Positions 34,115 to 43,735 are shown, counted from the first letter of the stretch. The stretch is DNA of 64,000 bases from Bacteroidaceae bacterium (GCA_017560125.1 JAFYOS010000032.1:62001-126000); one strand, 5' to 3'. Notes: a model not told the origin generated them from the letters alone. A program made the numbers and translations.

Positions 34115-36634
34115 TTACATTGGTTTAAGATATATGCGCTGGCCGTTTACAATTATCATGCCACGGGGCGCAAGAGGATAAATATTTTCTCCGAGGCCGA
34201 CCTCTATTTCGCCGGCTACGGTACCATCCACGCGGTATATCTTGAGGGTTGTTTCAACGGTTGATTCGATGGTCAATGCACCACCCTTGACGGTGACAAC
34301 CATTCCATTGTGCTCCTCTTTTTTGTCGTTCCATTCGAGCCACTTCTCCTCTTCGATGCCCAAGGGAACATCAAACACCGTCAGGTTGCTGTAGATGTAA
34401 TCCACGCGGTTCTTGAGCCATGTCTTGAATGTAGAAAAGTATGACGCATAGGAGCTGTTGGCAAGGCCATATTGTACGCTGTGAGCATACGAGGGATTAG
34501 CGTATGCATAGTAGTCATCCATCCAGTTCAGAAGCTCTTCGAGGCCGTTGCTCTCAACAAAATTTTTCCAAACGAAATAGTACTGACGAAGGATATCTTC
34601 GTGGCTCATCATTGCCGAGAAGAATGTTTTTCCCGAGCCACTCATCACGCCGATGGTCTTGTATGAATATGAACGGAAGTATGAGCCATATGTCTGATAA
34701 CCAAATCCCCAGTCGAAGTCCCATCCGGGGCCGAAGATAAAGCGGTCTGTTCCGGTAGGTTTGTAAAGGAATGTGCTCTTGGGGTGGTTGAGCTCGGTGT
34801 TTCCGCAGAGGTCGTTCATGAACATGAACATCGCAAACGAATCGACGCTCAGACGCTCTGTGAGGTCTTTCTTGCGACGCAACAGGTCTTCAAATTCATT
34901 CCAATCGTTCTTCACCTCAGCTAATGTAATTGGGCAACCCTCCTCCGAAAAATCGGGGTTCTTCACATTCACTGGCAAGCCATAGAAGCTCGAGTAGAAC
35001 TTATATGTTTCATCGTAATATGAATCGAGCTCGATCATCACCGACCAATCGTCCTCATCCACGCAGTTGTTGTGTATGCCTATGTGTTCGGTAAGGGTGT
35101 AACATCCGTAATAGCTGCCGTTCACATAGAGCTCGATGGGAATACTATGGGGCTGATATGGTGCACCAACCATACGACCAGCCTTGAAGATGGTAGCATT
35201 CATCATCTCCGTTACATCCTGGTAATTGGACATCAGATTCCAGCGTTTGCCCTTCTTCAATCCGCAGAGTTTGGTCTTCTCGGCAAATTTTATTGTATAG
35301 GGTTTTTTAGACCATCCCCACGAACTGTTTCCACGGCCCTTAATCTGTATCGAGTCCTCAACCGATTCGTACATGCCGTTACCGTTAAGGGTAAATTTAG
35401 CCTTCAGCCATATCTCCTTGCTTGTAATTCTCTTGCCGCCGTCAATATCGATATCGATGCGGGGAACGGCTGCCGTATCGGCGCGGTAACTGAGGTCAAC
35501 CTTATATTCACGACCAATGGGGCGTGTAAAGTACTGATAGTAATCCTGAGGGGGTGTTGCGACATTGGGGTTCGGCTCGTACAATTTGAGCTCGGCAAGA
35601 CAGAGATAATTTTTGTAGTTGCTCTTGCAGCACTCAATACGTACATATCGTACATTGCGGCCGGCATCCATTATAGGCGAGAGGAATGTGGCATTAGCAC
35701 CGGTGTCGGGTATGCCATCCTCTACCCCGAACGTATCTATGAGTTCCCAATCGAGATTGTCGTTGCTCACATATATGTTAAACGCCAGGGGCTGACGCTG
35801 GTCGGTGTCATGACGAGTCATGTAGTAGAATGCAAAGTATTGTTTGCGGGTTGTAAGCTTGATGTCAATATAGGGGCACGAGTCGAGCGGCAGCACATCG
35901 TATGTGCCTCTGTCGGCCGAGCTTGTACAATGGTAGAATGTAGTGGGCAGGTTGTCTATTGCACACTCCAACGAATGGCTTGTCACTGTGGGAGCATTTG
36001 TCGAGAGCATATCTACGCTCAAAGGTATCTCAAGCAGTGAATCGTTATTGAAAATAACCTTCACGAAAGATCTGTCGAGAATAACTCCGGGGGTGTCATC
36101 GGAAACGGTGTATGTAACCTCCTTGTCGAAGCGCACACGCGACACGCGGGTTTCCTGTTTCACCGTATCGACAAACACCGATGCGGGGCGGTCGGTCTCG
36201 AACGAAGGACGCAAATCCTTGCCAATCATATTGCCCATGTCGCCATAGATGCGATTGCCGTTTATCACGCAATAGACATCCTTGTCGAGGTCTTTGTTGT
36301 ATTTGTTGTTTATCTTGAACGATGTAAATTTGGGTGCCGCGTACATTGAGCGCGACACTGAATCGACATCACTCTTCGCAAAAGAAATAAGGCTGTCGTT
36401 GAGCAATGTAAAATTCAGTTCCGACGCGGTCTGCTCATATATCTTCACCAACGAATCGGGCAAGGCATAGACGCCCTCGCCTGTGTTTCGATAGACGTAA
36501 TAAACAGAATCGCCGGCCGCTGTCTGCGCCTTGGCCTCACCGGTGCCAAACAGCACGACAGATAGCAAAAACATCGCAAAGAAGGTCGATGTAGAAACCA
36601 TCGATTTTCCCCAAGATTTAATATCAAATTTCAT
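34115..36634 (-). CDS. Secreted CotH-kinase protein with discoidin-like domain
   Basis: 839 residues. A signal peptide (residues about 12-37) is followed by an F5/8 type C (discoidin-like) domain at about 210-355 (sugar or matrix binding), and a CotH-kinase domain from about 410 to 770: IKGRGNSSWGWSKKPYTIKF, MSNYQDVTEMMNATIF, NGSYYGCYTLTEHI, LNHPKSTFLYKPTG and the catalytic FGPGWDFDWGFGY. CotH domains are atypical protein kinases, and in Bacteroidota they occur on surface proteins of unknown target. The last 60 residues resemble a type IX secretion tail (ETTLKIYRVDGTVAGEI... IIVNGQRIYLKPM). First gene of the operon that ends with GH35. Confidence 0.87.
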   Translation of the reverse strand: MKFDIKSWGKSMVSTSTFFAMFLLSVVLFGTGEAKAQTAAGDSVYYVYRNTGEGVYALPDSLVKIYEQTASELNFTLLNDSLISFAKSDVDSVSRSMYAAPKFTSFKINNKYNKDLDKDVYCVINGNRIYGDMGNMIGKDLRPSFETDRPASVFVDTVKQETRVSRVRFDKEVTYTVSDDTPGVILDRSFVKVIFNNDSLLEIPLSVDMLSTNAPTVTSHSLECAIDNLPTTFYHCTSSADRGTYDVLPLDSCPYIDIKLTTRKQYFAFYYMTRHDTDQRQPLAFNIYVSNDNLDWELIDTFGVEDGIPDTGANATFLSPIMDAGRNVRYVRIECCKSNYKNYLCLAELKLYEPNPNVATPPQDYYQYFTRPIGREYKVDLSYRADTAAVPRIDIDIDGGKRITSKEIWLKAKFTLNGNGMYESVEDSIQIKGRGNSSWGWSKKPYTIKFAEKTKLCGLKKGKRWNLMSNYQDVTEMMNATIFKAGRMVGAPYQPHSIPIELYVNGSYYGCYTLTEHIGIHNNCVDEDDWSVMIELDSYYDETYKFYSSFYGLPVNVKNPDFSEEGCPITLAEVKNDWNEFEDLLRRKKDLTERLSVDSFAMFMFMNDLCGNTELNHPKSTFLYKPTGTDRFIFGPGWDFDWGFGYQTYGSYFRSYSYKTIGVMSGSGKTFFSAMMSHEDILRQYYFVWKNFVESNGLEELLNWMDDYYAYANPSYAHSVQYGLANSSYASYFSTFKTWLKNRVDYIYSNLTVFDVPLGIEEEKWLEWNDKKEEHNGMVVTVKGGALTIESTVETTLKIYRVDGTVAGEIEVGLGENIYPLAPRGMIIVNGQRIYLKPM

Positions 36635-36716
36635 AATTCTAAGATTTTACAAACCACAAATACCGTGCGCTCACTTTACCCATAGATACAGCAAACGCAT
36701 TATAATATAATTATTG

Positions 36717-36724
36717 CAAAAGTA
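36717..36724 (-). promoter_or_regulatory. -7 box of the CotH-sulfatase-NagB-GH35 operon
   Basis: On the minus strand TACTTTTG lies about 83 bases ahead of the CotH start, leaving a long leader. No clear TTTG is seen at the -33 distance: AT-rich TTTA/TTAA sequence occupies it. Confidence 0.5.
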
Positions 36725-36845
36725 GTAATTAAACCTTAATTAAATAGCATGCAACACTTAATTTATGTTATAATAAAAGAAATTATGAACATTTTTCCTT
36801 TCGACAAGAACAATTCGGCGACAAGATTGTTCTACATAATAAAAG

Positions 36846-36879
36846 CGAAATGCGCCACCCGCATGGGCAGCGCATTTCG
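36846..36879 (-). terminator. Hairpin terminator after the ROK gene
   Basis: 10-base arms with an additional inner CCC/GGG pairing, starting 19 bases past the ROK stop. Followed on the minus strand by T-rich sequence. Confidence 0.8.
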
Positions 36880-36897
36880 TTATGCATTGAATTACAA

Positions 36898-37854
36898 TTA
36901 CTTCCAACCCAAAGCAGAAGCACCGAGCACTGCAGCATCGGCACCCGAAAGGCTCGACTGAAGAATATCGACCTTGTTTTTCCAGAACGAAACAACCTTC
37001 TCGTTCATGCGGGTTCTGATGGGCGACAGCAACAGCTCGCCGGCATTGGCAAGACCACCGAAAAGGATGATAGCCTGGGGTACCGAGAAGGCAATGAAAT
37101 CGCAGAAGGCCTCACCAAGAATAGCACCTGTAAATTCGAACAATTCCTTGGCAAAAGCATCGCCTGCAACAGCCGCATCGTAAATCATTTTCGATGTAAG
37201 CTCTTCCATTGGGATATCGCGAAGCATTGTTGCATCATTACGTGTCACAAGCCATTTTTTGGCTGTACGCACAAAACCGGTAGCCGATGCATATGTTTCA
37301 AGACAATCGATACGTCCACAGCCACACTGACGTCCCTCGCGCTCGTAAGCAGTCACATGACCAAGCTCGCCGGCAAGACCGTCGTGTCCGTAAATGAGAT
37401 TACCACCCGACACAATACCACTACCAACACCGGTACCGAGGGTAATAACAATGAAGTCGCGCATACCCTTAGCTGCACCATACTTCATTTCGCCGATAGC
37501 AGCCGCATTGGCGTCGTTGGTTACCTTTGTGGGAAGACCGCTCTTCTCGGTAAGCAGCTTGCCAAGGGGCACACGACCCTTCCAGGGAAGGTTGGCTGCA
37601 TTCTCAATGTCACCGCTGTAATAATTGCCCATGGGAGCCCCCACACCAATACCTTCAATATCATCCATAGACACCGAATTTTCTACAGCAAGCTTCTTGA
37701 TTACAGCAGACACGACATCCACATAATCCTCCAGTTCTGTATATTTTTGTGTTTTTACAGAATCGTCCTTAGCAAGAATTTTGCCATTGACATCAACAAG
37801 ACCTATCACAGTGTTTGTTCCACCAAGGTCAATACCAATTACATAATTAGCCAT
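36898..37854 (-). CDS. ROK-family glucokinase
   Basis: 318 residues with the ATP motif VIGIDLGGTNTVIGLVD, NDANAAAIGEMKYGAAKG (catalytic Asp), ITLGTGVGSGIV, and the zinc motif GHVTAYEREGRQCGCGRIDC, all in place. ROK kinases phosphorylate glucose or another hexose on O6. It has its own promoter and terminator, so it is a single-gene unit between the CotH operon and the HTH/DUF2975 pair. Confidence 0.94.
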   Translation of the reverse strand: MANYVIGIDLGGTNTVIGLVDVNGKILAKDDSVKTQKYTELEDYVDVVSAVIKKLAVENSVSMDDIEGIGVGAPMGNYYSGDIENAANLPWKGRVPLGKLLTEKSGLPTKVTNDANAAAIGEMKYGAAKGMRDFIVITLGTGVGSGIVSGGNLIYGHDGLAGELGHVTAYEREGRQCGCGRIDCLETYASATGFVRTAKKWLVTRNDATMLRDIPMEELTSKMIYDAAVAGDAFAKELFEFTGAILGEAFCDFIAFSVPQAIILFGGLANAGELLLSPIRTRMNEKVVSFWKNKVDILQSSLSGADAAVLGASALGWK

Positions 37855-37883
37855 ATTATATCGAATTTAAATTAGTCATTTGT

Positions 37884-37916
37884 CAAATATAGAGAGAAAA
37901 TCTCAATCACGCACAA
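37884..37916 (-). promoter_or_regulatory. Promoter of the ROK glucokinase
   Basis: On the minus strand TTGT (37913-37916), 21 bases, then TATATTTG (37884-37891), about 30 bases ahead of the ATG. Confidence 0.6.
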
Positions 37917-37971
37917 TTTTTTCAAAAAAATACATAGTTTTGAAATCAAAGGGCCAAGCCGAGAATAGAAA

Positions 37972-38003
37972 AACAGCGTACAAGCCGCATGCTATACGCT
38001 GTT
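37972..38003 (-). terminator. Hairpin terminator after the HTH gene
   Basis: Perfect 9-base arms around a 14-base loop, 22 bases past the HTH stop, followed by T's on the minus strand. Confidence 0.7.
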
Positions 38004-38024
38004 CGCATATGATTTATATATCAC

Positions 38025-38234
38025 TTATTCCTCGTTGCGAAATTCCAAAATGTCACCTGGCTGGCAATCAAGCTCCCTGCAAATGGCCTCCAACGTAGAG
38101 AAACGCACAGCCTTGGCCTTACCGGTCTTCAGGATAGAGAGATTGGCAGGAGTGATATCCACCCGCTCGGCTAAATCACCCAGCGAAATCTTTCGTTTCG
38201 CCATCATAACATCAAGATTTACAATAATTGGCAT
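38025..38234 (-). CDS. Small XRE-type HTH regulator (YozG-like)
   Basis: A 69-residue protein made of a single helix-turn-helix: ISLGDLAERVDITPANLSIL with the recognition helix, then FSTLEAICRELDCQPGDILE, which is the signature of the small regulators that accompany DUF2975 membrane proteins. It starts 12 bases after the DUF2975 stop. Two palindromic TATCG-N5-CGATA sites near the operon promoter are plausible operators for it, so it probably controls its own operon. Confidence 0.92.
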   Translation of the reverse strand: MPIIVNLDVMMAKRKISLGDLAERVDITPANLSILKTGKAKAVRFSTLEAICRELDCQPGDILEFRNEE

Positions 38235-38246
38235 AGGGCTGTCTGT

Positions 38247-38933
38247 TTAGATGGTTAGGTCTTGTTCTTCCTGCATTTTCACACCGATACTGAATATTCG
38301 GCCAAAGAATAATATAAATACTGCCAGCAATCCGAAGTTGATGGCAACAGTATCGTTGGGAATCATGGGTGTTGCTTCCCAATAATACCTCTGTATGGTG
38401 ACACTGAAAATCAGTATCATTCCAATGCCGTATATGAGCCTCGCGTTTGAACGATCAAATACCTTTTTCTTATATACATTATATGCAATCACAGCAATGA
38501 GCACGCTGCATGAGAATAATGTCACAACGCTTACAATATTCGGAGCCACCACCTCTGAAAAATATCCCTGTTCGCATTGGTTTGAAACGATATCCTCCAC
38601 CACTCCGGAGCCCAAGGAGAGCGAATACCACAAACTGAGGATTGCTATTATTGCCAACCCCACCATCCTAGCCTTTGGCTTAGATTTAGCATTCTCGACC
38701 ACGCACTTCTTTTCCATCTCGAGAACGGTATCTTTCCATTTGCTCTTCAACAGCCATTTAGAAAGAAGATTTTGTCCCAAAACAAGCATTGGCACGCAAC
38801 ACGCGAACAGAACTAGTGTCGGCAAATTGAATAACGATTTAAGATAGCTGACTGCAGCTATAAATACTACAACCATAAGTGTCATTGCCACGGCAATAAT
38901 ACATGAGACTTTCTTTTCCGGTGTCATTTTCAT
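38247..38933 (-). CDS. DUF2975 membrane protein
   Basis: 228 residues with about six hydrophobic segments and a C-terminal MQEEQDLTI, the hallmark of DUF2975. The family is almost always paired with a small HTH gene, as here, and is thought to be a membrane partner that affects the regulator. The signal and function are unknown. It is longer than the common 160-residue members. First gene of the two-gene operon, whose promoter carries two palindromic operators. Confidence 0.85.
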   Translation of the reverse strand: MKMTPEKKVSCIIAVAMTLMVVVFIAAVSYLKSLFNLPTLVLFACCVPMLVLGQNLLSKWLLKSKWKDTVLEMEKKCVVENAKSKPKARMVGLAIIAILSLWYSLSLGSGVVEDIVSNQCEQGYFSEVVAPNIVSVVTLFSCSVLIAVIAYNVYKKKVFDRSNARLIYGIGMILIFSVTIQRYYWEATPMIPNDTVAINFGLLAVFILFFGRIFSIGVKMQEEQDLTI

Positions 38934-38955
38934 AACAATATACTTTAAGATTATT

Positions 38956-38970
38956 TATCGTTTATCGATA
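38956..38970. promoter_or_regulatory. Operator-like palindrome 1 (TATCG-N5-CGATA)
   Basis: The palindrome lies 2 bases downstream of the -7 box of the DUF2975-HTH promoter, overlapping the expected transcription start. A second copy of the same element is at 39022-39038. Confidence 0.65.
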
Positions 38971-38972
38971 TG

Positions 38973-39003
38973 CAAAAGTATAATACAATTTTGAAACGAC
39001 AAA
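38973..39003 (-). promoter_or_regulatory. Promoter of the DUF2975-HTH operon
   Basis: On the minus strand TTTG (39000-39003), 19 bases, then TACTTTTG (38973-38980): a consensus Bacteroidota promoter, framed by the two operator palindromes. Confidence 0.75.
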
Positions 39004-39021
39004 GAAAAAAAACACAATAAA

Positions 39022-39038
39022 TTATCGTTTTTCGATAA
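39022..39038. promoter_or_regulatory. Operator-like palindrome 2 (TTATCG-N5-CGATAA)
   Basis: It lies upstream of the -33 box of the DUF2975-HTH promoter and has six-base arms with a TTTTT spacer. It matches palindrome 1 in both half-sites. Confidence 0.65.
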
Positions 39039-39132
39039 ATATTTAATAAAATGCGCTATTATGTAGGATATTCCAGCCCGCAAGATTAGCAGCCCAAGCG
39101 AATTGGATAGAAATCAGACATGCAGGGAAATC

Positions 39133-39178
39133 AAATAGCAAAGCGGGTGTGTCGTGTGACACACCCGCTTTGCTATTT
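39133..39178 (-). terminator. 21-base-pair hairpin terminator after dnaK
   Basis: Perfect arms 39133-39153 and 39158-39178 around a GTGT loop, 25 bases past the dnaK stop codon. It contains the GTGTC/GACAC core shared with other hairpins. Confidence 0.88.
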
Positions 39179-39202
39179 ATATCGTTTTAATGCGATATTC
39201 TA

Positions 39203-41113
39203 TTACTTCACTTCCTCGAACTCGGCGTCCTGAACATCGTCAGCACCGCCTGAGGTCTGCTGGCCACCCTGAGCACCCTGACCTGCGCCCTGTGCGCCGG
39301 GCTGTGCACCGCTCTGAGCATACATCTCAGCACTTGCTGTCTGCCATGCGTTGTTGAGTTCTGCGATAGCAGCATCAATTGCAGCAAGATCCTGAGCCTT
39401 GTGAGCATCCTTCAGTTTCTGCAATGCACCCTCGATGGGAGCCTTCTTGTCGGCAGGAATCTTGTCGCCAAGTTCCTTGAGCTGGTTCTCTGTCTGGAAT
39501 ACCATTGAGTCGGCCTGGTTGAGCTTGTCAATCTTCTCGCGCTCTTTCTTGTCGGCATCAGCATTTGCCTCAGCCTCCTGCTTCATGCGCTCGATTTCCT
39601 CTTTGCTCAAGCCCGATGAAGCCTCGATGCGGATAGCCTGTTCCTTACCCGTTGCCTTGTCCTTGGCAGAAACCTTGAGGATACCATTAGCGTCGATATC
39701 GAATGTAACCTCAATCTGAGGAATACCACGACGAGCGGGAGCGATACCTGTAAGGTTGAACTGACCGATTGACTTGTTCTGTGACGCCATGGGACGCTCA
39801 CCCTGAAGTACATGGATGGTAACCTCGGTCTGATTGTCTGCAGCAGTAGAGAATGTCTCGCTCTTCTTGCAGGGGATAGTTGTGTTGGCATCGATAAGCT
39901 TTGTCATCACGCCACCGAGTGTCTCGATACCCATTGAAAGGGGAGTTACGTCGAGGAGCACGATATCACCTACACCACCCTCTTTGTTAAGGATAGCACC
40001 CTGGATAGCTGCACCTACTGCAACCACCTCGTCGGGGTTAACGCCCTTCGAAGGAGCCTTGCCGAAGTAATCCTCAACAAGCTGCTGAACAGCGGGGATA
40101 CGGCTTGAACCACCTACGAGGATAACCTCGTCGATCTCCGATGTGCTGAGACCAGCGTCGCTCATAGCCTTCTTACAGGGCTCAAGACAAGCCTGGATGA
40201 GGTTGTGAGCAAGAGCCTCGAACTTAGCACGTGTAAGTGTCTTTACAAGATGCTTGGGACCTGTAGCTGTTGCTGTGATATAGGGAAGGTTAATCTCGGT
40301 AGATGTTGTAGATGAGAGCTCGATTTTTGCCTTCTCGGCAGCCTCTTTAAGACGCTGAAGAGCCATGGGATCACACTTGAGATCCATACCCTCCTCGGCC
40401 TTGAACTCATCTGCCAACCAATCGATAATTACCTGGTCGAAGTCGTCACCACCAAGGTGTGTATCACCGTTTGTAGAAAGCACCTCGAACACACCGCCAC
40501 CGAATTCAAGGATTGAGATATCGAATGTACCACCACCAAGGTCGAATACAGCAATCTTCATATCCTTGTTAGCCTTATCTACGCCATATGCAAGCGCAGC
40601 AGCTGTAGGCTCGTTAACGATACGCTTAACCTCGAGGCCTGCAATCTGACCGGCCTCTTTGGTTGCCTGACGCTGTGAATCCGAGAAGTATGCAGGCACA
40701 GTGATAACAGCCTCTGTAACCTCCTGACCAAGATAGTCCTCGGCTGTTTTCTTCATTTTCTGAAGCACCATAGCCGAAATCTCCTGGGGTGTGTAAAGAC
40801 GACCGTCGATATCGACACGAGGCATGTTGTTTTCGTTTACTACTTTATAAGGAACGCGAGAGGTCTCGGTCTGAACCTGCGACCAGTTCTCACCCATAAA
40901 TCGTTTGATAGAGAAAATTGTGCGCTGAGGGTTAGTAATAGCCTGACGTTTTGCAGGATCACCCACCTTACGCTCGCCACCATCTACAAAAGCCACTACA
41001 GAGGGAGTTGTACGCTTACCCTCGCTGTTGGTAATAACCACAGGCTCGTTGCCCTCGAAAACTGATACACATGAGTTAGTTGTACCTAAGTCAATTCCAA
41101 TAATTTTTCCCAT
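39203..41113 (-). CDS. dnaK: Chaperone DnaK (Hsp70)
   Basis: 636 residues with all DnaK landmarks: [16 protein letters not shown], the phosphate-binding [30 protein letters not shown], the linker and substrate-binding region ([16 protein letters not shown]) and a Gln/Gly-rich tail ending DAEFEEVK. It folds and refolds proteins with DnaJ and GrpE, whose genes are not in this window. Divergent from recA. No CIRCE element was recognised upstream. Confidence 0.98.
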   Translation of the reverse strand: MGKIIGIDLGTTNSCVSVFEGNEPVVITNSEGKRTTPSVVAFVDGGERKVGDPAKRQAITNPQRTIFSIKRFMGENWSQVQTETSRVPYKVVNENNMPRVDIDGRLYTPQEISAMVLQKMKKTAEDYLGQEVTEAVITVPAYFSDSQRQATKEAGQIAGLEVKRIVNEPTAAALAYGVDKANKDMKIAVFDLGGGTFDISILEFGGGVFEVLSTNGDTHLGGDDFDQVIIDWLADEFKAEEGMDLKCDPMALQRLKEAAEKAKIELSSTTSTEINLPYITATATGPKHLVKTLTRAKFEALAHNLIQACLEPCKKAMSDAGLSTSEIDEVILVGGSSRIPAVQQLVEDYFGKAPSKGVNPDEVVAVGAAIQGAILNKEGGVGDIVLLDVTPLSMGIETLGGVMTKLIDANTTIPCKKSETFSTAADNQTEVTIHVLQGERPMASQNKSIGQFNLTGIAPARRGIPQIEVTFDIDANGILKVSAKDKATGKEQAIRIEASSGLSKEEIERMKQEAEANADADKKEREKIDKLNQADSMVFQTENQLKELGDKIPADKKAPIEGALQKLKDAHKAQDLAAIDAAIAELNNAWQTASAEMYAQSGAQPGAQGAGQGAQGGQQTSGGADDVQDAEFEEVK

Positions 41114-41284
41114 AATTAAAATCTCCTATTTTTTATTTATACTTTTCAAATTAAAAAATCATTTACCAAGCTCGGGATTAGCGCCCAGCTCACAGTATAT
41201 AAAACAAACTGCGTGCCAAAATGATTAAATCGCTTTTTCTGCCACAAAAAATGACTTTTTTGCCATAAACGAAAGCACATAATG

Positions 41285-41313
41285 TGACAAGATGTCATAT
41301 TTGTGACACAAAT
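41285..41313. promoter_or_regulatory. Palindromic sites in the dnaK-recA intergenic region
   Basis: The 369-base divergent region holds two adjacent symmetric elements: TGACA-AGA-TGTCA (41285-41297) and a perfect 15-base palindrome ATTTGTG-A-CACAAAT (41299-41313). They lie 48-76 bases upstream of the recA -33 box. The spacing suggests a regulator such as a Crp/Fnr-like protein or LexA, but no consensus is confirmed. Besides these and the recA promoter I see nothing else in the region. Confidence 0.5.
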
Positions 41314-41360
41314 CAACAATTATTATATCTTATTTAATAATTAAATATTAAAACGCATAA

Positions 41361-41392
41361 TTTGTTTTTACCGACATATTGAACTATATTTG
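41361..41392 (+). promoter_or_regulatory. Promoter of recA
   Basis: TTTG (41361-41364), 20 bases, TATATTTG (41385-41392): full consensus, giving a leader of about 85 bases. Confidence 0.8.
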
Positions 41393-41482
41393 CACAAGAT
41401 TGCGGTAAAAGGCATTTTTCGCTATATTACACTGCAATCGAAGTGCATTTACATATATAAATAACACTTTATAAGGAAAACA

Positions 41483-42514
41483 ATGGCAAAAAAAGAAGAA
41501 CTGGAGAATGTAGCAGCATCGGAGAGACTGAAAGCTCTTCAGGCAGCTATGGACAAAATAGAGAAGAGCTTCGGTAAAGGCTCCATCATGAAGCTCGGCG
41601 ACGACAACGTCGAGGAGATTGATGTTATCCCCACCGGCTCTATCGCGCTTAACAACGCGCTTGGCGTAGGCGGTTACCCCCGCGGACGAATAATCGAGAT
41701 CTACGGCCCCGAGTCATCAGGTAAGACCACCCTTGCAATACACGCAATAGCCGAGGCACAAAAGAACGGTGGCATTGCAGCCATCATCGACGCCGAGCAC
41801 GCATTCGACCGTTTCTATGCTCAGAAGCTGGGTGTAGATATCGACAACCTGCTCATTTCGCAGCCCGACTGCGGCGAGCAGGCACTGGAGATTGCCGAGC
41901 AGCTCATCCGTTCATCGGCAATAGACATCATCGTCATCGACTCGGTTGCAGCGCTTACACCCAAGGCCGAGATTGAGGGCGAAATGGGCGACAACAAAGT
42001 GGGCCTTCAGGCACGCCTGATGTCACAGGCACTGCGCAAGCTTACATCGGCAATAAGCAAGACCAACACCACCTGCATCTTCATCAACCAGTTACGTGAG
42101 AAGATTGGCGTCATGTTCGGCAACCCCGAAACAACCACAGGTGGTAACGCGCTCAAGTTCTACGCATCGGTACGCCTCGATATCCGTCGTGTTACACAGC
42201 TCAAAGAGGGCGAGGAGGCTATCGGTAACCAGGTGCGCGTGAAGGTAGTGAAGAACAAGGTAGCTCCCCCCTTCCGCAAGGCCGAGTTCGACATCATGTT
42301 CGGCGAAGGTATTTCGCGCATAGGCGAAATTGTTGACCTTGGCGTCGAGTACGGCGTAATAAAGAAGAGCGGCTCATTCTACAGCTACAACGACACCAAG
42401 CTGGCACAGGGACGCGACCGCACAAAACAGATTATCGCCGACAACCCCGAACTGGCCGAGGAGCTCGAAGCACTCATCAGCGAAGCTATGAAAAATTCAA
42501 ACAACCTAGAATAA
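41483..42514 (+). CDS. recA: Recombinase A
   Basis: 343 residues with [23 protein letters not shown], the P-loop [33 protein letters not shown] and the DNA-binding loop region [20 protein letters not shown]. It catalyses homologous strand exchange and activates LexA/UmuD cleavage. The C1 peptidase gene starts 6 bases after its stop, with no hairpin between, so the two are probably co-transcribed. Confidence 0.98.
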   Translation: MAKKEELENVAASERLKALQAAMDKIEKSFGKGSIMKLGDDNVEEIDVIPTGSIALNNALGVGGYPRGRIIEIYGPESSGKTTLAIHAIAEAQKNGGIAAIIDAEHAFDRFYAQKLGVDIDNLLISQPDCGEQALEIAEQLIRSSAIDIIVIDSVAALTPKAEIEGEMGDNKVGLQARLMSQALRKLTSAISKTNTTCIFINQLREKIGVMFGNPETTTGGNALKFYASVRLDIRRVTQLKEGEEAIGNQVRVKVVKNKVAPPFRKAEFDIMFGEGISRIGEIVDLGVEYGVIKKSGSFYSYNDTKLAQGRDRTKQIIADNPELAEELEALISEAMKNSNNLE

Positions 42515-42520
42515 TTAAAA

Positions 42521-43708
42521 ATGAAGAAAACAATCCTTTTGGCAGCCGCCGCGCTGCTTTCTATGGGCTCATTCGCTCAGGAGAACAAAGATGGTTTCGA
42601 ATTTACAGTGGTAAAAGAGAACCCCATCACAAGTGTAAAAGACCAGAGCCGTGCAGGTACATGCTGGTGCTACTCAAGCCTCGGTTTCATCGAGTCGGAG
42701 CTTATCCGCATGGGTAAGGGCGAGTTCGATTTCAGCGAGATGTTCATCGTTCACAACACATACCTCGACCGTGCCGACAGAGCAGTTCGCACACACGGCG
42801 ATGTATCATTCTCACAGGGTGGTTCATTCTACGATGTAATGTACGGTATGAAGACATTCGGTCTTGTACCCGAGGCAGAGATGCGTCCCGGTGTAATGTA
42901 CGGTGACACACTCAGCAACCACGGCGAGCTCACTGCAGTAAGCAATGCAGTTGTTGCAGCTATCGCAGAGGGTAAGAGCAGAAGCCTCCAGACAGATGTA
43001 AACGGCATGCCCCTTTGGAAGAAGGCTATCGAGGCCATCCACAACATCTACCTCGGTGAGCGCCCCGAGAAATTCACATACAATGGCAAGGAATATACAC
43101 CCAAGTCATTCTATGAGTCATTGGGTCTGAATGCAGATGACTACATCTCATTGACATCTTACACACACCACCCCTTCTACACATCATTTGCACTCGAAAT
43201 CCAGGACAACTGGCGTTGGGCACACTCATACAACCTTCCCTTGGACGAGTTCATGGAGGTATTCGACTACGCAATCAACGAGGGTTACACCATTGCATGG
43301 GGTAGCGACGTAAGCCCCGCCTTCAACAACAGCGTAGCATCACTTCCCGACGAGAACAAGGCACAGGAGATGAGCGGTTCGGACATGGCTAAATGGTTGA
43401 ACCTCCCCGCTTCAGAGAAGAAGCTCCACACAAAGCCCCAGCCCCAGAAGTGGGTTACTCAGGAGGAGCGCCAGAGAGCATACGACAACTGGGAGACAAC
43501 AGACGACCACGGTATGCAGATCTACGGTATCGCAAAAGACCAGCTCGGCAACGAGTACTACATGGTTAAGAACTCATGGGGTAAGGGTGGCGCATACAAA
43601 GGCCTTTACTATGCTTCAAAGGCATTCGTTCGCTACAAGACTATGAACATCGTAGTTCACAAGAACGCTATTCCCAAGGCTATCCGCAAGAAAATTGGCA
43701 TCAAGTAA
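42521..43708 (+). CDS. Secreted C1-family aminopeptidase (bleomycin hydrolase-like)
   Basis: 395 residues with a signal peptide (MKKTILLAAAALLSMGSFAQ). The papain-like active site reads DQSRAGTCWCYSS (Gln42 and nucleophile Cys48), with the catalytic His in TTDDHGMQIYG and Asn in MVKNSWGKGG. The large insertion and length match the bleomycin hydrolase/PepC subfamily of Bacteroidota, which trim peptides from the N-terminus. It is 6 bases from recA and followed by a strong terminator. Confidence 0.92.
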   Translation: MKKTILLAAAALLSMGSFAQENKDGFEFTVVKENPITSVKDQSRAGTCWCYSSLGFIESELIRMGKGEFDFSEMFIVHNTYLDRADRAVRTHGDVSFSQGGSFYDVMYGMKTFGLVPEAEMRPGVMYGDTLSNHGELTAVSNAVVAAIAEGKSRSLQTDVNGMPLWKKAIEAIHNIYLGERPEKFTYNGKEYTPKSFYESLGLNADDYISLTSYTHHPFYTSFALEIQDNWRWAHSYNLPLDEFMEVFDYAINEGYTIAWGSDVSPAFNNSVASLPDENKAQEMSGSDMAKWLNLPASEKKLHTKPQPQKWVTQEERQRAYDNWETTDDHGMQIYGIAKDQLGNEYYMVKNSWGKGGAYKGLYYASKAFVRYKTMNIVVHKNAIPKAIRKKIGIK

Positions 43709-43735
43709 TATCGCATCGATATACGAATAAATCTT

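Noticed and set aside
36807-36833. Second hairpin near the ROK terminator
   Set aside because: The stem is only 8 bases, is AT-rich, and the stronger hairpin at 36846-36879 already serves the gene.
41200-41222. Sigma-54-like element on the minus strand upstream of dnaK (TTTGGCACGCAGTTTGTT)
   Set aside because: The GC half of the usual -12 element is GT, and dnaK is not normally sigma-54 dependent.
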